Assembly (NCBI GenBank): GCA_951799445.1
Contig: OX637290.1
Coordinates: 3,660,501 to 3,724,500, forward strand
DNA length: 64,000 nucleotides
DNA from: Pseudisothecium myosuroides
Lineage: Eukaryota; Streptophyta; Bryopsida; Hypnales; Lembophyllaceae
Reading direction: 5' to 3'
The notes under the pieces were generated by a model. That model was not told where the DNA came from. It did not search any database and saw only the letters and a list, made by a program, of their open reading frames with translations. Shown here piece by piece: positions 40,301 to 49,632 of the stretch (positions are counted from its first letter, which is position 1; every line of letters starts with the position of its first letter). A program made the position numbers and the translations under genes.

Positions 40301-40774
40301 GAGCTTCAGCTTTGGGTCAATTTCCTCATCACTATCGTCTTCCTCATCGCTCTCATCTAAGGGAAGCTTCGAAGGAGCGACAGGCCCTGGTCTACCTAAT
40401 TCTTTCCCCTTCCCTAATTTTTTGCCATTCACAATCTTGGCTACTACTGTCCCCGCGTCCTTCCCTTTCGACTTGCGCGGCGCTTCAGTCTTGCCATCTG
40501 GACCTCCGCCAGCGTCCTCGCCTTCGCCAACCTTGTAGTAGCGCTGCAACATGTGCTTCTCCTTCTTCTTCTTAGCGCGTCCTCGTTTGTCCGCGCCGAG
40601 CGGATCCGAGAAATTCTTGTCCGAAAACATGTGGGAGAATCGCTTGTCAATCGACACTTTGGTCTTGTTCTTCGGCATGCGCATGAAGCGTGGGTCGGTG
40701 TGCACCCTGGCAAACCGAGGGTCGGCTATGGCCACCGGCGAAGGCCTATCGCGCACATCCTTCTCCTTCTTCAT
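37389..40774 (-). CDS. ESF1: ESF1-like pre-rRNA-processing protein
   Basis: Three exons (40774-39752, 39022-38607, 38460-37389) join in frame to 2511 nt (836 aa), and all introns are GT-AG. ESF1 proteins act in the nucleolus in 18S rRNA maturation. The N-terminus has repeated DPRF motifs (DPRFARVHTDPRFMRM, then IDKRFSHMFSDKNF). Long acidic stretches and a serine run follow. Exon 1 ends with WEHIKAGDLLMLMRSFQP and exon 2 continues with LKYYYAVVDCDSKETANHLY and GMEFERTSNTLDLRFIPDDM, the family's RNA-recognition-like core. The lysine-rich C-terminus ends with the NUC153-type motif DPRFAPLFSNHHYAIDPTNP. Two alternating acidic and basic low-complexity zones are normal for the family. A telo-box lies about 100 bp upstream, fitting ribosome-biogenesis control. 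The first 13 bp upstream of the ATG separate it from a tandem-duplication breakpoint. Confidence 0.93.
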
Positions 40775-40870
40775 GATTCTAAAGCTATGGAACCAAAAAC
40801 ACTCTGCGAAAATCCTCCAACTCCTCGGCCTCCCTGCAAAACCAACAATTCCGGCATACCCAGGATCCTT

Positions 40871-40885
40871 AAACCCTAAACCCTA
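40871..40885. promoter_or_regulatory. Telo-box upstream of ESF1
   Basis: The motif AAACCCTAAACCCTA lies about 100 bp upstream of the ESF1 start codon. Telo-boxes (AAACCCTA) are known in promoters of plant ribosomal-protein and ribosome-biogenesis genes, so the position fits the gene's role. Confidence 0.7.
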
Positions 40886-41934
40886 GAAAACCATTCGAAC
40901 GAGAGAAATGGACCTACATTTACCGGGTATCCGCGGTTCTGGGGACTCGTTCAACTGGTGATTACCGGTATCAAAGGTAATGTCAGAGCAGTGATTAGGT
41001 TTAGGGAATCAGTGTCACAAAAAAAATTTGTTTTTTTTGGAAATTTGTACAAAATAGTAATATTTCAACCTGCACTAACTCAAAATAGTGTGACTTTGAT
41101 AAATTAGTGTTGAACGCACTATTAGGATTAGTCAATGTATTTGAGCTCAAAGAAAGCAATTGTCCTTTGACAAGAATTAGTCTAGATTATTTTTGTACGT
41201 GTATTGTATGCTCTTTCGAAAAGCAAGATTTGATATCTTTCATATAAGTAAGATAAATTTATACGAATTGAACCAAAATTAGCTAATCAATCAATCAATT
41301 GAGTACTCCTAGAATTCCTTCTATAATTACAATTGGTAGCTTTAGAATTTTTTTTCAAAAATAGTGTATTGTTCACTTTCAAGAGGAAAAATATGAATTT
41401 AAAGTTGTTATCTATCATGGCCAATGGCCTTAAAACAAGGGGCATGAATAAATGATCTATATTTTTACATCAACTTCAATAGGAACAATTTGAGTTATTT
41501 TGTTTTACTTTTGGTGTCTTCTTCATGTATACAATTTTTCATCTTTTAAATTTAAGGATTCTAATTCCAAAATTTCTAAATTCTTAAACCTCCACATGCA
41601 TTTCTTCAATTGCATTTTTAGCCCTAACAATATCATTGTGCAACTTTGCATTCTAAGAATTGAAAAAATGCATGATTTTTAGATGACTTATAATACATGA
41701 ATTCTATAGTTCACTGGAAGTTGATATCTAAGAAGATGATGATAAGCATGATTTGAATTTTTGTTAAAGAACAAGATATGATAAGAGAACCATAAATATT
41801 TGGATAAAGCAAAATGACATCCAAATGCTTGAATTATCAATCCAATGGGGTAAGTCTTACCATATATTAGTACATAATTAGTATTCTACGAGTCAAACTT
41901 GGTGATCCATAAATGGTTTCCAAAATAAAGAAAT

Positions 41935-42886
41935 TTAAGCACTAAAAAGCCCAAGGCCTTTCTGGATTCAAAAACGTCAATGCTTTTGAAGTGTTGTAGA
42001 TCTAAATGTCACTAAGTTATAGAGGTCTCAACCATACATGTTGTAGATGATGTCAATCTAAGTTGGAGTCATTTGGCCACATAGATTGTAAGACTATCAA
42101 TGTTTTTGTGATGAAAAGGGATGCTGAAATTTTCCTAGCAATACATTTGGAGGTGAAATTCAATTTCTAAACCTACTTAAATGAAAACAATTTAAACTAT
42201 AAAGTGATTTAAAACTAGCATGCAAACACATTTTTCAAAGAAAACATCATTGAGCTAACTCATTGTGTTTGCAAAATGGCTTTGAAATGTCAAATAATAG
42301 CACATCTAAGGCTAAAACTCCTACTAAAATGCTTCTCAGTCACTCATAATTATTTGGATTGATATGAAATTTTAGCTACACAAACTAGACTAATATGCTC
42401 AACTTTTCCAAATTTTTATTTTATTGAAAATGGACTCTATATGAAGAAGAAACAAGCCGCCGAAGTTCAATGTAATCCAAAAATGTCACAATTTCGAACT
42501 TTGAATTGCTCCCAAACATTCAAAACAACTTGAATTGACATGAATATTTTACCACAATACCAAGACTTCAAGGGGAACATAATCCAACAAATTTTGTTGA
42601 AAACTAACATTGTATGAAGGAGATACAAGGCCCCCAAAGTTGCAGTCATCAAATGTAGTTCGGTGAACTCAAATTGAACCTATGAGCTTCAATTGGCTTC
42701 AAAAAATCAATACATCTTGAATTGAACTGAAAAATTTACCCCACAAACTAGAAGAGAGAGCACAAATTTTCTGACAAGTTTTTTTTAATTCAGATATCAG
42801 ATGCAAAGTTACAACACATTGAATTGGACTTGAAACTATGTGAGAACACTTTTGGTCCCCTAGGGCGTTTAGGGGGTACTAGTTAA
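41935..42886 (+). mobile_element. TTAA-bounded 952-bp insertion, related family
   Basis: This insertion is present only in copy A. It starts TTAAGCACTAAAAAGCCC, close to the copy 1 terminus, and ends near GTTTAGGGGGTACTAGTTAA. Copy B has the uninterrupted sequence with a single TTAA followed by CTGTTGCAAT (48,265-48,290). The interior differs from the 930-bp family and repeats a phrase like ATTGATATGAAATTTTA several times. No transposase frame. Confidence 0.6.
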
Positions 42887-43116
42887 CTGGTGCAATATCT
42901 TGTGAAGGTTTCTGGAATTTGGCCTTACAATTGATTGGCTACTAGTATATTTATATTTGATCGCTTCTAAGTGAAGTGCACATGATTTGATCTGCTATTT
43001 CTAGGCGTTGTCCAGTAGCCATGGCTGGCTTCGAACATCCACACAACCTCCCAAGAGAGAGGAGAGCTTGTAGACGGATCATGTGAATGTGGAGAAAGGC
43101 CCTGAGGAATGTGATA

Positions 43117-43328
43117 CAGTAGAACCTCTCTTAGTGCATACTCTCTTAGTACATAATATGCAATAAGAGAGGTCGTACTTTGAAGCATTTATTTGTGAAC
43201 AATAGTTGCTTGGAGGCCCCATAGTGAGAGGCCATGTTAGCCAAAGTTCAGTACTGAACCTCTCCAACTGCATAAACCTCTCTTAGTGCATAGTCCCAGC
43301 ACTATGCACTAAGAGAGGTTCTACTCTG
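43117..43328. mobile_element. 212-bp pogo/Tc1-type MITE
   Basis: The termini are CAGTAGAACCTCTCTTAGTG and, inverted, CAGAGTAGAACCTCTCTTAG. TA flanks both sides. The element is missing at the same place in copy B (near 48,733). A third internal copy of the terminus forms a 19-bp-stem hairpin with the right end (43,276-43,321). CAGT-starting ends with a TA target are typical of pogo-like MITEs. Confidence 0.75.
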
Positions 43329-43578
43329 TACTGTTACTGTGGATTCATCAACCTCACATCCAGTCTTGTTCAGTGAAGCACACATCTGTTGTCAAGCATT
43401 TACATCAAGAAGAAGAAAATGTAGATCCAGCAGAAAATAAATAAACCGTGTCCAAGGTAAGTGTTTGGTCATATAAAAAGGTATTAGCCACCCAAACCAG
43501 TAGATTAACAAATTAAGATCCATGATGTAACATTTTGCTGTGTAACTTAACAGCAACCCATATATGGTTGCTTGGACC

Positions 43579-44517
43579 TTAACCCCTAAAGGCCCAAGGC
43601 ATTTTTTCTGCCAAAAAACCATCAAAACTGCCATTTCTATAGCAAGGAGTAAAAGAAAATGAAAAATGTTTTTTTTTCACATCTAACCGTAGGATCTTAC
43701 ATCTAACTAGTATGAAAATGTGTGGAAAAAATTTCAGAATTTTTGACCGCTCAGATTGCAAGATATCTGCGTTTAAAGTGGAAAAAACAAGTATTTCAGT
43801 ACATTGCGGGACTAGATTTTTTGACTTTAAACATTTTTCACTTAAAATTTTTGCACTACAGAGTTTTGTGCTTCAAATCTTTATAGTGGAGAATTGAGTT
43901 GAGAGTCTAGGGAAAAAAAATATATTCAAAAAAACTTAATTATTGTTCCTAAAAAATTTATTAAGTAGAAGTAGGTACGAGATAGAAGGAAAATCTAAAA
44001 CATTAATATATTTTAGATGGAATTAAAATACACTAATCCCAATGGTGAGATTGTTCTAGCAAGTAAACTGAACCATGAGAATTTTTATTTTTTTTAAATT
44101 GCAAAAATAGCATTTAGAAATGAATCCTACAAGTTATTTTTTCAAGAAGATGCTCTAACTGCCCGAAAAACAAGAATGTCCATAACTTTCTCATAACAAA
44201 TCCAAATGAAATGAATCAAAGTTTTCCAGATAGACAAAAATATAATCTACAAGAAAAAAAATATTAAAAAAAAAAAAAAACTTTTGCCAAATTTTTCTTG
44301 CTGCCCGGACTGCCCAATTACAAAAAAAAGTAACATATTTGGCCATAACTTTTGACTCCTATTTCCAAATGTGCTGAAATTTAGTGCATATGAAAGATAT
44401 TCCTCGTGCCCACCTTCTATTAAAATTTCAGCTTAAAATATGGAAATCTCTAGTCACATGGACCTGCCCAAAATTTCTATACGGCCAAAAAACACATGCC
44501 GATCCTTTAGGGGTTAA
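43579..44517 (+). mobile_element. TTAA element, copy 7 (subfamily A, well preserved)
   Basis: The termini are TTAACCCCTAAAGGCCCAAG and GATCCTTTAGGGGTTAA. It is very close to copy 1 over the whole length. Copy B of the tandem duplication lacks it and reads GGACT-GTGA-AAGG where copy A reads GGACC-TTAA-element-TTAA-AAGG. The insertion therefore duplicated exactly four bases. It sits in the intron of the small plus-strand gene. Confidence 0.9.
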
Positions 44518-44882
44518 AAGGCTTAAATTCTGCCCTCTTTGTTCACAGCAAGGAGGTCATAAAGAGGGGTGATTGCATAAGCCCTGAAAAGTCCGGTGAA
44601 ATAACAAGCCAGGACACAGAGAACCAGTAGCAATTACTTTCTAAGAGCAACAGATTCGGGTATGGAAATCACTTCTGTTCCACAGCGAAGAGAAGCAGAA
44701 CGTCACCAACGGGACAAGAAACATAACAATCACAAAGTTATTATACAAGTAGGTTTTCGTGGCTTCAGTGACCACAATTTTCTGAAGAATATCAATGAAA
44801 CAGCACTATGCATATTGTACAAACAAACCTCACAACTGTGGGTACTAATTTACAACTGTCTAAGTCTGAGTGACAAGATCCA

Positions 44883-45176
44883 TCAAGTGGAATAGCAGTC
44901 GTCCAGCCATCCTGGAGGGGATGTGTTATTGCTCTCTTGCAAGGTCACGTTGAGCATGCTCACATTCGCAAGTCCTATTCCAGGTGGTTTGTGACAGTGG
45001 AACGTCAACACTCCGATCCATAAGTAACTGAAATAGATGATGATGCCTATGAAAAGGAGGATCACGAAGCAAAAGCAGAGAACTTCCAAACATTTTCCAC
45101 AACGTAACCTCAATGATTTGGGGAATTGCACCACGACATCGTAGCTCTCTTCCTGCACCCCATGACACTGAGACAT
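44883..45176 (-). pseudogene. Copy A of the LEA_2-like gene, C-terminus deleted
   Basis: The 97-aa frame starts MSQCHGVQEESYDVVVQFPK and keeps the cytoplasmic tail, the membrane span (FVILLFIGIIIYFSYLWI) and the first part of the outer region up to PGWL. It then jumps to DDCYST and a stop. Relative to copy B about 390 bp encoding most of the LEA_2-like domain is deleted. The frame stays open across the junction, so a short membrane peptide could still be made, but loss of the domain makes normal function unlikely. Confidence 0.65.
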
Positions 45177-45346
45177 TGTTATAGGCCACTGCTCCACTGG
45201 GCCTTCATGCAAACCAGTTTTAATGTTGGTGTTGCCGAAGTGCCTGCACAACCAACAAGTTGCTCGTAATTGGCTTTACCGAGTCTGTCAACTTATTCTG
45301 CTAATTGTTTTGCGAGGATCTCAAACTTGACCTAGTGTCAATCTCG

Positions 45347-46224
45347 TTAACCCCTTATCGCCTGAATCCTTTCTCGAACATTTGTACAGTTTTGCTTACG
45401 AATGTATATTACTTATCTCAATAACATCAAATTGGTCAAAAAGAAAGGATCTCTCTCAAAGATTCACATATTGTCTGGGATGAATGAGAAAGAATTTGAA
45501 CGAAACATTGACGTGAAGCACTTTGATAACGTGTTGAGAATAGGAAACAAAATGAAACTACAAAGTATTATATAACCAAAGTATGCAAGAAGAAAAGAGT
45601 AAATATATACCAAGGAGAGAGAATCTATAAATAGTTCTCCTCCTCTATTATTGGTCCAAGGGATCCTCTAATTAAAGTAAACTAAAGTAAACTTTAGTGA
45701 ACTACAAGTGGAGAGCGGATCAAGATAAGATGTTTCTTAACACTCCTCCTCGCTCGGCATAACATTTATATAAAATTCTATGTAATGTCATATACTATAA
45801 TTTCTATAATCTAGTAAGCTATATGCTTGTTGCCTCATTAAATCCTTATCCAGGAAAACCTTGACTGTATTCAAGGACAAAACCATAGACGAAGGAAAAA
45901 GAGTACAACACCTTTATCAATCCATTCTCATGGTAAAATCCAATGGGAAAAAATCCATGGAAGGATAGCAAAGGTTTCTACAAATTTCACAATAAAAATC
46001 TACTAAATTTCATGTTCCAAAGTACTAAGTCGCCACATTCCAATGCCATGAAGAAGTCGACAATGTGTACATAATGGAAGAGCCTTGGTGAAGAGATTTG
46101 CAAGATTATTTGCTGATATAACTTTCTTAATTTCAAGTGCTCGATCTGTAATCAAATCATGGGTATAACTGAAATATTTTCTTTCATCATCACGAACTTG
46201 AACTTGGGAACGCTTACGGGTTAA
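45347..46224 (+). mobile_element. Short TTAA MITE (copy A) split by a copia fragment
   Basis: TTAACCCCTTATCGCCTGAA on the left and CGCTTACGGGTTAA on the right match the ends of the uninterrupted copy at 50,721-50,894. The inside is split by the retrotransposon fragment 45,524-46,172. As it is present in both copies, it inserted before the tandem duplication. Confidence 0.6.
45524..46172 (-). mobile_element. Ty1/copia 3' fragment: RNase H end, polypurine tract and LTR
   Basis: On the minus strand the order is an RNase H C-terminal piece (IKKVISANNLANLFTKALP, then LLHGIGMWRL) at 46,172-46,003, a polypurine tract GCGAGGAGGAG ending at 45,743, and a 219-bp LTR (45,742-45,524) starting TGTTAAGAAACA and ending CGTTATCA. 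The 5' part of the element is missing. The fragment is absent from copy B, whose matching sequence is continuous near 50,852. Confidence 0.75.
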
Positions 46225-46498
46225 ATTGGAGCAATTCTGGGTACCAAAATTTGTGAAATTCATTTGCACAAAGCTCTGAAAACTATGACCGGTAGAGGCA
46301 TATGATTCAGAGCACACGCCTAGTGCCAAAGTCGTGGAATCTACCAATTTAAAGAAATTGATGTTCGTCAATTGACAACCTCAGACAAAAACTTTCAGGT
46401 GGGCAGTGTCCACCATAAAGTGGATAGACCAATGAGCATCAGAAGAAATTCCACCCTCAATTTAGGCCTCCAATTCCATGTATTCACTACTACACAAC

Positions 46499-46638
46499 AA
46501 GATTTTTTTTTCTGGCAATTTATCGCCAGATTGTCAGTCCCGTTAGTCACTGTGCCCTGCTCCCTCCAGAAATACACCTTTCATGGGAGGCCACAAAGAC
46601 TTTCACTGTTGATGAACAGTACCAAAAAACCCCTGCTG
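46499..46638. mobile_element. 140-bp insertion with 9-bp target duplication
   Basis: CTACACAAC is repeated directly on both sides (46,490-46,498 and 46,639-46,647). Copy B has it once (about 51,164-51,172). The insert has only weak inverted ends (AAGATTTTTTTTTCTGG and inverted CAGCAGGGGTTTTTTGG). An 8-9 bp duplication suggests a hAT or Mutator MITE. Confidence 0.65.
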
Positions 46639-47203
46639 CTACACAACCCTTGGAAAAATGTCCACAATTGTACTACTTCACAAGAAAGTTTGGATGAAAA
46701 CATACCTTGTTGCTACAGTAGTCTACCTTTCAATTATCAAGACCCCACAAAATTCAAGGCAATCAGAAAACATAAAGCATGCTCAAAGATAGAGTCGGAC
46801 TTTTCTTGAATTTACATACCTGAATTGATCCACAAGAGTGTTTCTCAATTGGAAATTTTTCAAGTACGTAGAATCGCCTTGCTTGCCACTCGTCTCCGCA
46901 ATATCCAGGTTCCTACTGTACTGTGTATAAGCAAACTTTTGCAATTAGAGATTATCAGAACAAGTCTTACGGTATTCGCAATTAGCCTAATTAAGAAGAT
47001 CACATCCTTCAGAATCAAAAGAGAGAGACGCAGGTAACATGCTTAAAATAGAAAAAAATTAATATAAAATACATCCATGTTGTAGAGAGCAGTTATGAAT
47101 ATGTACTTCGATCTCTACCATGGAACCGAAAACACTCTGCGAAAATCCATCAACTCCTCGGCCTCCTTGCAAAACCAACAATTCGGACATACCTAGGATC
47201 CTT

Positions 47204-47217
47204 AAACCCTAAACCCT
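47204..47217. promoter_or_regulatory. Duplicated telo-box without its gene
   Basis: AAACCCTAAACCCT lies in the copied ESF1 upstream segment (47,120-47,320). The ESF1 coding sequence was not duplicated, so this promoter fragment now sits between copies A and B with no obvious downstream gene. Confidence 0.6.
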
Positions 47218-48344
47218 GAAAACCATTCGAACAGCAGAAATGGACCTGCATTTACCGGGTATCGGCGGTCCTGGGGACTCGTTCAACTGGTGATTACCGG
47301 TTTCAAAGGTAGTGTCACTACTCATTTGTCCTATTAGTGTCACATAGAAAATTAGTGTCACCAGAAAAAATTGTTTTTTTGGCAATTTGTACAAAATAGT
47401 AATATTTCAACATGCACTACTTCAAAATAGTGTGAAATTGGTAAATTAGTGTCAAAACGCACTATTAGGACTAGTCAATGTACTTGTGCTTGAAGAAAGC
47501 AATTGTATTTTGACAAAAATTAGTCTAGATTATTTTGTACCTATATTCTCTAATAGTATGCTCTTTTGAAAAGTGAGATTTGATATCTTTCACATAAGTA
47601 AGATAAATTTATATGAATTGAACCATTATCAGCTAATAAGCTAATCAATTAATCAATTAAGTGTTCCTATAATTCCTTCTACAATTACAATTGGTAGCTT
47701 TGGAAAAAAAATTCAAGAATAATATGTTACTTACTTTCAAAATGAAAAACACAATTTTATAGTTCTTATCCATCATGGCCAATGGCTTTAACACAAGGAG
47801 CATGAATAAATATGTTGTATTTTCATATCAACTTTAATATGAACAATTTGAGTTATTTTGTTTCACTTTTGTTGTTTTATTCATGTGTACAATTGTTCAT
47901 CTAGTTAGTTCAGGGATTCTAATTACAAAATTTCTAAATTCTTAGACCTCCAGCAATATCATTGTGCAACTTTTCACTCTAAGAATTGAAAAAATGCATG
48001 AATTTTAGAGGACTTATGATACATAAATTCTATAGTATACTAGAACTAAAAAGATGATGATAAGCTTGATTTGAATTTTTGTTGAGAGCTGGATTTGATA
48101 AGAAAATCATAGATATTTGAATAAAGCATTTAAAATGACATCCAAATGCTTGAATTATCAATCCAATGGTGTAAGTCTTAACCTATTGTAGTACATACTC
48201 CATAATCAGTACGAAGTATTCTACAAGTGAAACTTGGTGCTATACAAATGGTTCTCAAAATAAAGCAATTGAAGAATTAACTGTTGCAATTTCTTGTGAA
48301 GGTTCCTGGAATTTGTCCTTACAATTAAATGACAACCAGTATGT

Positions 48345-48573
48345 TTAACCCATATACACCGTGCTGGACGTTTGGCGTCCGATGGATGACAAAGAATCCT
48401 TCTATTGGGATAGAAGTGTAACTATTCATCCTCAAAATTTTGTTGTGAAAAGGGAAGGTCTTCTTAAGTAGTTTGACTTCCAGTGAGTGCTTTTTCATTT
48501 TTTTAAGCCAATGATTCCCACAATATCCAAAGGGATGATTTCCATTGTCACCAGTCCGTCCTTTAAGGGTTAA
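48345..48573. mobile_element. 229-bp TTAA MITE in copy B
   Basis: The left end TTAACCCATATACACCGTGC and the right end CCGTCCTTTAAGGGTTAA are bounded by TTAA. Near the left end GGACGTTTGGCGTCC forms a hairpin. Copy A has the uninterrupted site, AGTATATTTATATTTG, at about 42,944-42,960. This is a third TTAA-element type in the window. Confidence 0.7.
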
Positions 48574-48644
48574 GTATGTCTGAGCGCCTTTTAAGTGAAT
48601 TGCACACGATTTGAACTGCTGTTTCCAGGAGCTGTGCAGTAGCC

Positions 48645-49064
48645 ATGGCAGGCTTCAGAACATCCACACAAGCTCCCAAGACAGAGGAGAGCCCGTGGAC
48701 GGATCTTGAGTATGTGGAGGAAGGCCCTGAGGAATGTGATATACTGGTACTTTGGATTCATCAACCTCACATCCAGTTTTGTTCAGTGAAGCACACATCT
48801 GTTGTCAAGCATGTACATCAGGAAGATGAAATAGCAGATCAAGTAGACAAAAAAAAATCAATCGTGTCCAAGGTAAGTGTTTGCGATCGTTTGGCCATAT
48901 CAACAGGTATTAGCCACCCAAACCAGTAGCTTAACTCATTAAGGTTCATGATGTAACATTTAGCTGTGTAACAACATCCCGTACAGGGTTGCCTGGACTG
49001 TGAAAGGTTTAAATTCCACCCTCTTTGTTCACAGCAAGGAGGTCAGCGATTGCATAAGCCCTGA
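48645..49064 (+). CDS. Small two-exon gene of unknown function (85 aa)
   Basis: The frame starts at ATG 48,645. Exon 1 ends at 48,872 at a strong donor (TCCAAG|GTAAGTG). Exon 2 starts at 49,035 after a pyrimidine-rich acceptor (CTCTTTGTTCACAG) and ends at TGA 49,064; total 258 nt. An acceptor-like TTTCCAG lies just upstream of the ATG, so a 5' exon may exist. The peptide is acidic early (WTDLEYVEEGPEECD) and ends with lysines, with no signal peptide or membrane span. I do not recognise it. The splice signals are conserved in copy A although its frame is broken. It points toward the LEA_2-like gene (convergent). A spliced non-coding RNA is an alternative. Confidence 0.4.
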
Positions 49065-49113
49065 GAAGTCCTGTGAAATAATAAGACAGGACACAGAGAA
49101 CCAGTAGCAATTA

Positions 49114-49632
49114 CTCCCTCTGTCCAGAAATAAATCTGTGGTTTCCAAATATTCCTTGTCTCACATTAAATTCGATGTTTCAGTGGTTCGTAAAAATGAA
49201 ACACTGAGCCAACTTGATGGTGTCCATGATCTAACTTGGATCACCAAAGTTGATCAAAGTTGAATCGCAAGTTCTGATAGCAGTTTCATGAAAGGAGCTC
49301 ATCAGAGTTCACTGACAACACTTGATCGAAGTTGACTAACACCAAATCCTCTAAGTTGAATGCATGGGATCTTCCCAAAATTCAGTGCAATAGAATAGGT
49401 AGCATATTGATTGGATTTCATTGCACTAGAGCTAGTTGCAAAATAGGAGAAATTGACAATTTTGGTGCCTACTTTCAACATGTTCCGCATGACTTTTAAC
49501 TTCAAAAATTTCACTCCTACTGGGGTTGACAAGAAGCTACAAGATCTACACATTCTTGTGCAAATAGGAGCACCTTACACGTTAATTTAGCCTTTTTCAA
49601 GAAACCACGGATTTATTTTGGGATAAAGGGAG
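49114..49632. mobile_element. 519-bp Stowaway MITE in copy B
   Basis: The termini CTCCCTCTGTCCAGAAATAA and, inverted, CTCCCTTTATCCCAAAATAA extend to a TIR of about 33 bp including TCTGTGGTTTC. TA flanks both sides. Copy A has the empty site CAATTACTTTCTAAGAG at 44,631-44,647. This is a textbook Stowaway structure with no coding capacity. Confidence 0.85.

Larger units (their letters stand above)
43021..44572 (+). pseudogene. Copy A of the small two-exon gene, frameshifted
   Basis: This is the counterpart of 48,645-49,064. One base is missing early (GGCTTCGAAC instead of GGCTTCAGAAC), giving a stop after about 20 codons. A pogo-like MITE interrupts the exon (43,117-43,328) and a TTAA element sits in the intron (43,579-44,517). 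The donor AAG|GTAAGTG (43,456) and the acceptor TTCACAG (to 44,548) remain intact. Confidence 0.6.
40787..47119. repeat. Tandem duplication, copy A (about 6.3 kb)
   Basis: This segment is repeated in direct orientation at 47,120-51,815. Both copies begin at ATGGAACC and end at GTACTTCGATCTCTACCA. Copy A is longer because it holds later insertions (41,935-42,886; 43,117-43,328; 43,579-44,517; 45,524-46,172; 46,499-46,638). It has lost about 390 bp of the LEA_2-like gene and about 200 bp near 46.7 kb. Confidence 0.9.

Noticed and set aside
43712..43897. Open frame inside TTAA elements (peptide CGKNFRIFDRSDCKISAFKV) seen in similar form in copies 2 and 5
   Set aside because: Stops interrupt it in copy 1 and the frame is not kept between copies, so it reflects shared DNA rather than a conserved protein.
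46003..46371. A single 122-aa protein across this stretch
   Set aside because: Comparison with copy B shows that only the part below about 46,172 is retrotransposon RNase H; the rest is local sequence joined by chance.
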